Origin: Verrucomicrobiales bacterium
GTDB taxonomy: Bacteria > Verrucomicrobiota > Verrucomicrobiia > Limisphaerales > J093
Reading direction: 5' to 3'
Assembly (NCBI GenBank): GCA_024233215.1
Contig: JACKPW010000018.1
Coordinates: forward strand, 62,001 to 126,000
DNA length: 64,000 nt
In this document: piece after piece, positions 52,177-62,800 of the stretch
Position numbering within the stretch: position 1 is the stretch's first letter
Layout of the letters: each line of letters begins with the position of its first letter
Position numbers and translations under genes: made by a program
Notes under the pieces: generated by a model
Seen by the model: the letters and a program-made list of their open reading frames with translations, nothing else
What the model was told of the DNA's origin: nothing
Database searches by the model: none

Positions 52177-52839
52177 TCAGGCCGCAACCTTGCGGCGATA
52201 AGCCGCCAATCCCAGCGCCCCTGCTCCGACCATCCAGAGGGTGACCCCGCCGTCCGGCACGTCCGAGTAGAGTCGCATCGACACGTCCCCCACGGAATTA
52301 AGCCCGGAGTAGGTGTTGTTGTTGAACTGTGCGCTCAAACCGTCCAGCGGCGCACTAAGGCCCAGAAGAGCCAGTTCACCGAACGCGTCGGGGGTTCCAC
52401 CGCTCATGCTGATCCAGTATACCGTATTGGCGGCAAGCGTGATCGGTACTGTGAAGTCGGCGTACTTCTGCGTGATCAAACTTGCCGATGAAGCTCCATC
52501 AGTGTTCACCAGCGAAATGGTCTCTTGGAACTCGTTCAGAAGTGCCCCGGGTTGGCCGGCCGCATCCTGCCAAAGCTGAATCGTTACCGTTTGGCCAACG
52601 GCACCCCAATACTGCCCACTGAACTGCCCCATGCCGGTGAGGGTGACGGGCGACGCAAAGGAAAAGCTGTCGGCGAAATGCTGGCCCGATCTCGCGTTCG
52701 CCCAGTTGCCACTATCTGATGGAAGCAGCAGCGCACCCAGGAAGGCGTCCGGACTGCGATCCAGGACAATCGAGTTGGCGTTCGCGAGGCCGCTCAGGCC
52801 GACGCATGCAATACATACAACCGGATAGCATCTCTTCAT
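52177..52839 (-). CDS. Exported protein with VPDGG-type C-terminal sorting signal
   Basis: The 220-residue product has a signal peptide (MKRCYPVVCIACVGLSGLAN) and a beta-rich body (ADSFSFASPVTLTGMGQFSG, VTIQLWQDAAGQPGALLNEF, ITLAANTVYWISMSGG). It ends with VPDGGVTLWMVGAGALGLAA followed by YRRKVAA, that is, a VPDSG-like motif, a membrane helix and a basic tail. This is the verrucomicrobial variant of the PEP-CTERM signal, which is cut by an exosortase before the protein is released or anchored in an exopolysaccharide layer. No exosortase gene is in the window. The ATG at 52839 starts the signal peptide. Confidence 0.88.
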   Translation of the reverse strand: MKRCYPVVCIACVGLSGLANANSIVLDRSPDAFLGALLLPSDSGNWANARSGQHFADSFSFASPVTLTGMGQFSGQYWGAVGQTVTIQLWQDAAGQPGALLNEFQETISLVNTDGASSASLITQKYADFTVPITLAANTVYWISMSGGTPDAFGELALLGLSAPLDGLSAQFNNNTYSGLNSVGDVSMRLYSDVPDGGVTLWMVGAGALGLAAYRRKVAA

Positions 52840-53295
52840 TCGAATGGCTTTCTTTGGCCGTTTACTTGGCTGTTTGGGCGATCGTTCTACCCGGGATTGC
52901 TGCCCAAGCAGCACGAACCAATCCTGTCCCGGATAGCCTTCCGCGAGACACAGCTCGCCGCCTTCGCGACTCCGCTAGCAGGAATCGTGCTATGCACGCT
53001 GAACCCGGTGTTGATTACAGTAGCAAAATCATAAGTACCAATCATTTGCCACATAATCACAACTTGTCATGCGGGGAGAGGTCCGAGGCGCATTAGCTTC
53101 GGGGTGTAAGGGCAGCCAACATCGTTGAGGGGCACGTCACATCGCAGGTTGTCATAAGCACTTGTCGGAACGCCTATTAGCTCTTGATGTGATCAGTGTA
53201 AAGCAAACCGACGGCTTCTTCCGGCCTCACGGCCCTTCGCGGATTCGAAGGCATGCCCATAAAGGGGTCATAAAGGGTTCAGTTCTGAATGGCGC
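52840..53295. other. Intergenic region, no gene seen
   Basis: This 456-nt region is lower in GC than average and holds no convincing coding frame or structured element. It lies upstream of the VPDGG gene and downstream (in minus direction) of a transposase remnant, so it may be part of decayed mobile DNA. Confidence 0.35.
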
Positions 53296-53532
53296 TTAAT
53301 CAAGGCCCTTTGTATTTCGGGGATTGCCTTTCCAGTAACGGTTCCGATGGGGCGTCTCTTTGAATTTGCGTCGGGGCTTGTTGAGCAGCGGGAAGGGTTT
53401 GGGCCGTCGTTTCAGGGCTCGCGGTTCTTGTCGGCCGGGGCGGAGAGGAACCGCATCCCGTGCCAGGTTGAACAACAAGTCCTCCCAGAGTTGCTGCCGA
53501 ACTCGGCGGGTGCGTGCCAGCGCGATGGCCCC
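53296..53532 (-). pseudogene. C-terminal remnant of an IS4-type transposase
   Basis: The minus-strand frame ending in a TAA at 53296-53298 encodes ALARTRRVRQQLWEDLLFN, then VPLRPGRQEPRALKRRPKPF, then PLLNKPRRKFKETPHRNRYW. That tail (RALKRRPKPFPLLNKPR) is characteristic of the C-terminus of a common IS4-like transposase group in Planctomycetes and Verrucomicrobia. Only about 75 residues match; upstream the frame loses similarity and soon meets a stop, so the DDE domain is gone. The family call is from memory of that tail. Confidence 0.7.
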
Positions 53533-53873
53533 GCTGTACCTAGCGCCCGACCAACGTGATCTTCTGCGTGAGCCCCATAGCCATCCCGTTTCAGGGTAGC
53601 CAATCGACTACCGACGACATCGCTGCCGTGCGAACTCCCTGCTCTACGCGGCCGGGCAACCACGCCCAGCCCCCGTCTCAGCCGTTACGGTACAGATCCC
53701 GGTCCACAGAGATCAGAACAGGCTTAAACCGAACTTCGCGGAGGCGCCTGACACGATAAGATAATGTAGATTCTCCTTGCTCCACATCCTAGTAATACTC
53801 ATCATTTGAACTTGGACACACACTGAAGTCAGCCGCTAACGCGTTGCCTCTCTTCACACACACCTCACCTTCG
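53533..53873. other. Intergenic region before the giant gene, no gene seen
   Basis: This 341-nt stretch precedes the 3083-residue protein gene and is rather AT-rich near 53755-53830 (acgataagataatgtagatt), where a promoter could lie. No ribosome site stronger than average stands before the ATG at 53874. Confidence 0.3.
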
Positions 53874-56800
53874 ATGAAGACATCACGATGCTCGTTGTCC
53901 TCTCTCCTGCGCGGCTTCCTGGGGATTGTGGCGTTCGGACTGGCCTGGACCTGCCCGCTCGTCTCCGCGGCGAATCCGGTGGCGGATCCCTTCCCCTTCT
54001 TCGAGGGAGCGTTTATCTCGTCGTTGGCGATTCAACCGGACGGGGAGCTCCTGATTAGCGGGAGCTTGATTTCAATCGACGGTCAGACGGCCCTGAACGT
54101 GGTGCGACTGGCGGACGACGGCACCTTGGATCCCTGTCTCCGAGTATCCGTTGACGGGTATGTTAGCGTCGTGGCGGCCCAACCGGACGGACGCATTCTC
54201 GCGGGCGGCGGGTTCATTACCAGGATCAACGGCGTCCCCGGCTCCAACCTGTTTCGGATGAACCCTGATGGGAGTCGAGACGCTTCATTCACTCCGGCGG
54301 TGGAGCCGTTGGATCATGGTGCGGTGGGAGCCCTGGCGGTGCAGCCGGACGGGCGCATTCTGGTGGGCGGGGACTTTCAAAACCTGGACGGGGAACCGCA
54401 CGCGAACGTGGGGCGGCTGAACGCGGACGGCTCCGTGGATTCGACCTTCAATCCCTCGGCGGAGCACGGAGCGACCGCGCTGGCTGTGCAGGCCGACGGG
54501 CGTATTCTGGTCGGAGGCGATTTCTCCCGACTTGATGGAGAGCCGCGTTACGGGGTGGGTCGACTCAACCCCGATGGTTCGCTGGACGGACTCTACGATC
54601 CGTTGGCCGAACCGATGGTGACGGTTGTGCTGATTCAGGCCGACGGCAAGGCGCTTATCGGCACTGGCATGTCTGGTTTGTTCCGTTTTGAGAACACGGA
54701 TCCTCAAGAGGACACTTTGGACTGGGAGGGTGATGCCTTGGTCTGGACCCAGGGCAACAGTTGCCCGGCGGCAACCGGGACGGTGTTTGAGTATTCGGAT
54801 GACGCGGAGAACTGGACATTCCTCGGCAAAGGCGCGGCGAGCGGGACCGGGTGGCGTTTGGAAGGAGTGGTTGTACCGGAAGGCCAGACGGTCCGGGTGC
54901 GCGGCAATGCGCAGGCGACCCAATCAAGCGCTTCGGGATGGACGGTAATGGAGACCTTTCACGGGCCACCGCTGTTCCTGCAACAACCAGTGGCCGCGAC
55001 GACCGTGGGCTTTGGGAGCGAAGTGCTCCTGAGGGCGCGGGTCGTGGGCAGCGGACCGCTTGCCTACCAGTGGCAGAAGGACGGGGAACCCCTGGCCGAT
55101 GGCGACGGGATTGCCGGATCCGAAACGGCCGCTTTGATACTTACCGGGGTCGCCGGCGAAGACCGCGGGGCCTATGCGCTCGTCACCACCAACGGGTTGG
55201 GCAGCAAGACCAGTCAAGTGGCGCAAGTCGATGTGGTCGATCCCGTCATTACCAGTCAGCCGGTCACCCAAACCCCACCTCCGGGCGGGACGTTGACGCT
55301 TTCCGTGGAAATCGCCGCCAGCGATCCCCTCAGCTACCAATGGCAGCGCGACGGCGAGGTGTTGGTCGACGACGGACGAATCTCGGGGAGCCAGACCGCC
55401 GTCTTGAGCGTGGCTGACAGTTCGAGCGCCGATGACGGTCTCTACCGCGTCACGATCAGCAATGCCTACGGGAGTGTGACCAGCCGGGAAATCCCGGTGA
55501 AGGTGGCGGTGATCATGGTGGATCCGGAGTTCAACGTGGCGATGGAATCGACGGATGCGGTCCACTCGCTGGCGATCCAGCCCGACGGCGGGGTTGTGGT
55601 GGGGGGGCACTATCAGCGGCTGGGGGGCATGACGGCTTACAGCATCGGACGGGTGTTCCCCGACGGAACGGTGGATCAGCCCTTCGACTCCGGAAGCCCG
55701 AGCAGCAGTTGGATCGAGACCTTGGCCATCCAACTGGATGGCAAGCTCGTCGTCGGGGGGGACTTCCGTTCCTTGGGAGGACAAAGCTTGGGCAGGATCA
55801 CCCGTCTCAACTTCGACGGCACGGGGGACCCGGACTTTGTTGGGACCGTCAATGCCCGGGTATTGGCCACGGCGCTGCAACCGGACGGGAAGATCCTACT
55901 GGGCGGGGATTTCACCAAAGTGGGTGAGGAGCCCGCCTGGCACCTGATCCGACTGAACGTGGACGGCACGCGCGACCCGGGGTTCTCCCAGACTGCCGGT
56001 GGTTTGGAAACGTTGGGTGCCTCCGTGCATGCGATTGCCTGCCAGCCTGACGGAAGGATCCTGATTGGCGCCTTGTCCAGTCCGCACGCCGGCTTGGTGC
56101 TGTGTTACCTGAAACGACTGCAACCTGATGGCACCCCGGACACCAGCTTCAATGCTTCCGTTGACCAGTGGGTTCACGCCCTGCTGTTGCAGCCGGACGG
56201 CAGGATCCTGCTTGGCGGCGAATTCACGACCGTGAACGGACAGCCGCGGCAACGGATCGCACGGCTGAACCCGGACGGGACGCTGGATGCCGGCTTCCAA
56301 CCGACGGCCAACGGGGCGGTCGTTTCCATGATGCTTCAGGCCGACGGCAAAATTCTGTTGGGAGGCGCGTTCACCGAACTGGGGGGGGAAAGCCACCCGT
56401 ATCTCGGGAGACTAAACGCGGACGGCTCCGTGGATCCCAGTTTTCGGCTGGGAGCGGACAACCAGGTGCGGGCACTGGCGCTTCAACGGGATGGCAGCAT
56501 CCTCGTCGGCGGCCTTTTCCACCAGCTTGGTTCGGAGAGCCGCAATGCGATTGGCCGGCTGGTCAACACCCACGAGGCCTCGGTGAACCTGGTCCCCGGC
56601 GAATCGGATCTGACCTGGCTCCGGGACGGGGCCAGCCCCGAGGTGTCCCGAACCCTCTTCGACTACTCGACCGATGGTGTGAACTGGACGGCTCTCGGCG
56701 AAGGGACCCGCATCACCGGCGGTTGGCGGCTCGAGGGTGTTTCGGTCCCGGAAGACGCCATCCTCCGCGCGCGCGGCTTGGTGATCGGTAGCCAGTATAA

Positions 56801-59800
56801 CGCCGGCAATTCCTGGGTGGCCGGCTATTTCGGCCGACCTGTCATCCTGGAGCAACCGTCCGGAGGCACGTTCGCATCCAGCTCCACCGTATCGCTGACC
56901 GTTCGAGCGGATGGAACCGGGCCGCTGAGTTACCAATGGTTCAAGGACGGGGAGGCCCTGGCGGAGGACGCCGGCCACGTTGGCGTTCAATCGCCGACAC
57001 TTACCCTGAACGACCTCTGGGGACCGGCGGGTGGCGAATATTCCGCTGTGGTGACCAACCCGCAGGGTGAGGTGACCAGTGCTGTCGTGACCCTGACCGT
57101 GACCGGCGATCCCCGAATTGCCTCCGAGCCGGTCAGCCAGGTAGTGAACCTGGGGGCGACCGCCACGTTCGAGTTCGGCGTGGAAGGCACGGAACCGCTC
57201 ACCTACCAGTGGTGGCACGATGGGGTGGAATTGCCCGGAGCGAACGACGCCTCGCTCGTGCTCGAGAACGTGCAACCGGCCCAGGCCGGCGAATACCGGG
57301 CCGTGGCTGCCAATGACTACGGCGAGGTCACCAGCCAGGTGGTCACGCTTGACGTGAACCAGACCGTTCCCGAGCTCGCCTTCGACCCGGTGATCGGCGG
57401 GAGGGTGTATGCCCTGGCGGTGCAATCGGACGACAAGATCCTCGTCGGCGGGAACTTCACGATCGTCAACGGGGAAACCCGGAAGAATCTCGCCCGCCTG
57501 CTTCCCGACGGCACGCTGGATCCGGAGTTCAATCCCGGGGCCGACAGCCCGGTCGAGGCGTTTGGGATTCAACCGGATGGCGGCATTCTCGTGGCCGGGG
57601 AGTTCACCACTCTGGCCGGGGAACCGCGCCAGAGGATTGCCCGGCTTGGTCCGGATGGGGCACTCGACCCGGACTTTCGCGTGCCGGTGGACAACACAAT
57701 CCGCGCCCTCGCTCTCCAACCGGACGGCCGAATCCTGATCGGCGGCCACTTCACCCTCCTGGACGGTGAGGCGCATGCGCAAGTCGGACGGCTCAACCCG
57801 GACGGTTCCGTGGACGACGGATTCGCGGCGGGCGTCCAATCCAACGGTAGCTACACCCCGTCGGTCAGGACGTTCGCGGTACAGCCGGATGGACGGATCG
57901 TGGTGGCCGGATACTTCTCGACCTTGAACGGAGAACCGGCCGGCAGCATTGGGCGCCTCACGCCGGATGGATCGCGGGATCCGAGTTTCGCGGGCAGCGC
58001 CAACTCCATCGTGGATTGCCTTACGCTCCAGCCGGACGGACGCATCCTCGTGGCCGGCCACTTCACCGTTCTCAACGCGCAGTCCAGCAGATCGCACGTC
58101 GGACGCCTGAACGTCGACGGCAGCCTGGACACCTCTTTCCAGTCGTCGGTCACCATGAACGTGATGAGCCTGGCGTTGCAGGCCGACGGGAGAATCCTGG
58201 TCGGGGGAGTCATTTACGACTCGTGGTCCCCCGCTTCCAGGATTATCCGGCTCGAGTCGGGCGGTTCGCTTGACCCGGTGGTGGATCCCAGGGCGGACCG
58301 CGACGTCTACGCCATCGCCCTGCAGTCGGACGGACGAATTCTCGCGGGCGGCTGGTTCTCCGAGATCGCCGGCGTGGAACGGGGTGGCCTCTGTCGTTTG
58401 AGCAACACAGGGCCCGCCGTCGAATCAATCGAGTACGACGACAGCGTGTTCTGGACGCGTGGCGGCGCAGCGCCGGAACTCTCTCGGACCACGTTCGAGC
58501 ATACCGGAGACGGCATCACCTGGACTGGGTTGGGCGAAGGAATCCGGATTTCTGGAGGCTGGGCTCTGACCCCTCCGACGCCGGTGCCCGGAGGCAACAT
58601 CCACGCCCGGGGTTACCTTTCTGGAGCGCAAAACAACGGCTCCAGTTGGTTCGTGGACACCTACTCCGGCCCCCCGTTGTTCCTGGAGCAGCCCGAGGGA
58701 CAAAGCGCCCCGAAGCAAACCCTGGTCACCTTCGGCACCCGGGTGGTGGGTTCCGGGCCCCTGGCCTACCAGTGGCATCACGACGGACTCCCCCTCGAGG
58801 ATGGCGATCGTGTCTCGGGAAGCCGGACTCCAGTTCTGACCGTCGGGGATCTTACGGGAGAGGACAGCGGAGAATACACCCTGGTGGCAACCAATGGCCT
58901 TGGGGAAACCACCAGTCGCATTGCCGTCCTGTCCGTTCTCGATCCCTGGATCATTCTCCAGCCGGAAAGCCAGACCGTGAACTGGGGGCAGCGGGTGGAT
59001 TTCGAGACCTACGCCGTGGGGACCGGCGACCTGAGCTATCAGTGGTGGAAGGATGGGGTGGAAATCCCGGGGGCCAATGAACCCTGGCTGGAGTTGTCCG
59101 GGTTGACCGCCGGGGATGCGGGCGATTACTGGGTCGTGGCAACCGGCCCGTACGGCGGAACCCCCAGCGAGACAGCCACACTGGATGTCGTCCTCGAACC
59201 TTCGATTGTCACGCACCCGGCGAGTCAGATCGGGAACCTGGGCGGACAGGTGAGTTTCGTGGTGGGGGTTCAAGGCGAGCCCCCGATGACCTACGCGTGG
59301 TATCGGAACAGCGAGACTTTGAACGATGAGGGGAGTGTCTCCGGCAGCCAGAGCGACACCCTGATCCTGAGTTCGCTCACGCCGGAGGACGCCGGCGAAT
59401 ACTCCGTCCGGGCATCGAATTCCTCCGGTACAGATCTCAGCACCGCGGCCCGGCTCGCCGTCAACTCCGCGGTGGTGGACGAGTCCTTCCAAACCGGGAC
59501 CTGGGGCTATGTCACGGCTCTGGCGTTACAGACCGACGGACAGATTCTGGTCGGAGGCTCCTTCACCACGCTTGGCGGCGAAGCCCGCTCCCGCCTCGGC
59601 CGTCTTGGGACGGGTGGTTCGGTGGATCCGACGTACGATCCCTCGGCTGACCGGACGGTCAGGGCAATCGCCGTCCAGCCCGATGGCAGCGCGGTGGTAG
59701 CGGGTGAATTCACCACTCTGGCCGGGGAGTCACGGGACCGGGTTGCCCGGGTGAACCCCGATGGCAGTCTGGACCCGGACTTCAATCCGGGCGCCAACGG

Positions 59801-62800
59801 GACAATCTACACGCTGCTGGAACAACCGGACGGCAGGATTCTCGTGGGCGGGGAGTTCTCCTCCCTCGGGGGATCTCCGCGAGCCCGGATCGGCCGGCTC
59901 AATGCCGACGGCAGCCTGGACGCATTCAACCCGGCATTTGACGATACCGTGGTCTGCCTGGCGGTGCTGTCGAACGGTGACATCCTGGTGGGCGGGGAGT
60001 TTGACAAGGTCAATAACCTGAACGTCCCTCGCCTGGCCCGGCTGACCCCCGACGGCAAAGTGGTGACCGCCTTCGCCCCACAGGTGGATTCAGGCTTCTT
60101 CACTTCAGTCAATGTGCTGGCGGTGCAATCCGATGGCAAGATCCTGCTGGGCGGACGGTTTCGGGACGTCGCGGGTGAGGACCGGGACAATTTCGCGCGA
60201 CTCAATCCGGACGGCACACTCGACGCCGGCTTCGCCCCGGAAGTGAACCGCTACATCTACGCAATGGCATTGCAGGCAGACGGGGCGGTGCTGGTGGGCG
60301 GGGACTTCACCGAGGTGAACGGCGTGCCCCGGGAACGGTTGGCCCGGCTGGTTCCCAATGGCTCCCTCGATCCGGACTTTTGCCCCTCGGTTTCCAGCGT
60401 GGTCTACGCCCTGGCACTGCAATCCGACGGGAACCTGCTGGTGGGCGGAAACTTCACCCAACTCGCGGAGGCGGACCACGCGGACCTTGCCCGCGTGATC
60501 AACTCGACCGCGGCGGTGAGCACCTTCACCCGCGAGGGCGACACCCTGACCTGGCTGCGGCATGGCAGCAGTCCGGAAGCCTGGCACGTCACCTTTCAGC
60601 ACTCGAACGACGCCACGAGCTGGAGCGCTTTGGGCGAAGCCACGCGGATTGATGGTGGCTGGAAGCTGAGTGAACCGTCGCTTCCTGCGGACGGCTGGTT
60701 CCGCGCCCGGGCCCACGTTGCCGGGGAGGGATACGGCGGGTCCGGTTGGCTCGTGGAGGCATACCTTGGCACGCCTCTCCTCACGCAGCAACCGGAGGGT
60801 CAGACCGCGGCCTTCGGCTCTACGGTGACCTTCACGGCCACCGCGGTCAGTACTGATCCGTTGACCTATCAATGGTTCCGCGACGGCACGCCACTCATGG
60901 ATGATGCCCGCGTCAGCGGAACGCAGACCAGCACTCTCAGCATCACGACGCTAACCAGCAGCGATGCCGGCGCCTACACGCTGACCGTCACCGGCGACTC
61001 CGGCAGCATGACGAGTGAGCAAGCCACCCTCACTGTGCTTGATCCGCTGATCACCCGGCAACCCGTCAGCCAGACGCGCGGCTTTGGCCAGGCCGCTGTC
61101 TTCGAAGTCGAAGCCGCAGGCACGGAGCCGGTTCTCTATCAATGGCAGAAGGCCGGGGCCGACATCGACGGGGCGACCGGACCGACTTTGGAACTGCAGA
61201 ATCTGCAGGCAACCGATGCGGGCGACTACCGGGTGGTGGTGACGACGAACTACGGGAGTGTGGTGAGTGAGATCGCAACCCTCAGCCTGGTTGGTCCACC
61301 GGTGATCACGAGCCAGCCCCTGAGTCAGGCCGTTGAACCGGGTGCCGATGTCACGCTGACGGTTGTGGCGGCGGGTGCGGAGCCGCTGGAATACGAATGG
61401 TGGAAGGATGGCGCGCTGCTGCCGGGGGCAACAGGACCCTCGTTGGAACTGGCGGACGCGCGGAGTTCCGACAGCGGTTGGTACCAGGCGAGGGTGCACA
61501 ACAGCCACGGGGAGGCCAGCAGCGAGCTGGTGTCGCTGTCGGTGAATGGTGCCACCTGGGACACCGGATTCGCCCCCGCCTTGGTGCATTATCCGCTTCC
61601 GCGCACCACGGTGCTGGCGGTCCAGCCGGATCAGCGCGTTCTCCTCGGCGGTGGATATCGCGCGGAAGATCCGTCCGGGAATCGTTTACTCTACCGGTTC
61701 CTGCCGGATGGAACCTACGACAGCGGCTTCGATCCCGGCGGGAACCTGTCCGTTTACTGCCTGGCGATTCAGCCGGATGGCAGGATTCTGGTGGGCGGCA
61801 GTTTCAACACCCTGGCCGGCCAGCCCCGGACCTCGCTTGGGCGTTTGCTGCCGAATGGCAGGCTGGACCATGGCTTCGACGCGCTGATCGACGAACCCCA
61901 CATCGCCGCGAGCTTTCTCCGCGTTCAGGCGCTTCTTGTTCAACCCGACGGGAAGATCGTGGTAGGCGGTGAGTTCTGGACGGTGGCGGGCGCGTCCCGA
62001 CGGAATCTGGCACGGCTCCACCCGGACGGAACATTGGACGCCAGCTTTGCCACCGAGGCGAGTGCATCGGTCCGAACCCTGGCACTGCAGCCGGACGGCC
62101 GGATCCTGGTGGCCGGGGGATTTGCCCAGTTGGCCGGCGAGCCCCGATTCACCATTGGTCGCCTCAATCCGGATGGTTCCTTGGATCAGGATTTCGATCC
62201 GGCACCCGACCAAGCGGTAACCACCCTGGTCGTTCAGCCGGACGGTCGAATTCTGGTTGCCGGCTACTTCACGAGCATCGCCGGCCAGCCCGCTGAACGG
62301 ATCGCGAGGCTGCATGCCGATGGGACCCTGGATACGTCCTTCAGTGCCTCGGCCAACAGCGGCATCCTGTCATTCGGACTTCAAACGGATGGTCGTGTGC
62401 TGGTAACGGGGGTCTTCAATACGCTGGACGGCTTTGCGCTGAGCTCCCTGGGGCGCCTGAACCCGGATGGCTCGCTGGACCTCAGTTTCCGTCCTTCCTC
62501 CGACTGGTTCTACGCCGTCTCCGCAATCCAATCGGACGGGTCCATTCTGCTAGGGGCGGAAAGTTGGGCCGGAACCGGCTACCTGCCCCCCGCCGGCTTC
62601 GGGCGCCTGGACAATACCGACCCGGCCACTCAAAGCCTTGAATACGATGGCTCGACCATCACCTGGCTGCGCGGCGGCACGAGCCCGGAGGTCTGGCGCG
62701 TTACGTTCGAGCATTCCGTCGACGGAGTGGAGTGGACCATGTTGGACACACCTGCGCGGATTCCGGGTGGTTGGGCGTTGCCCGACGTCTCCCTGCCGGC

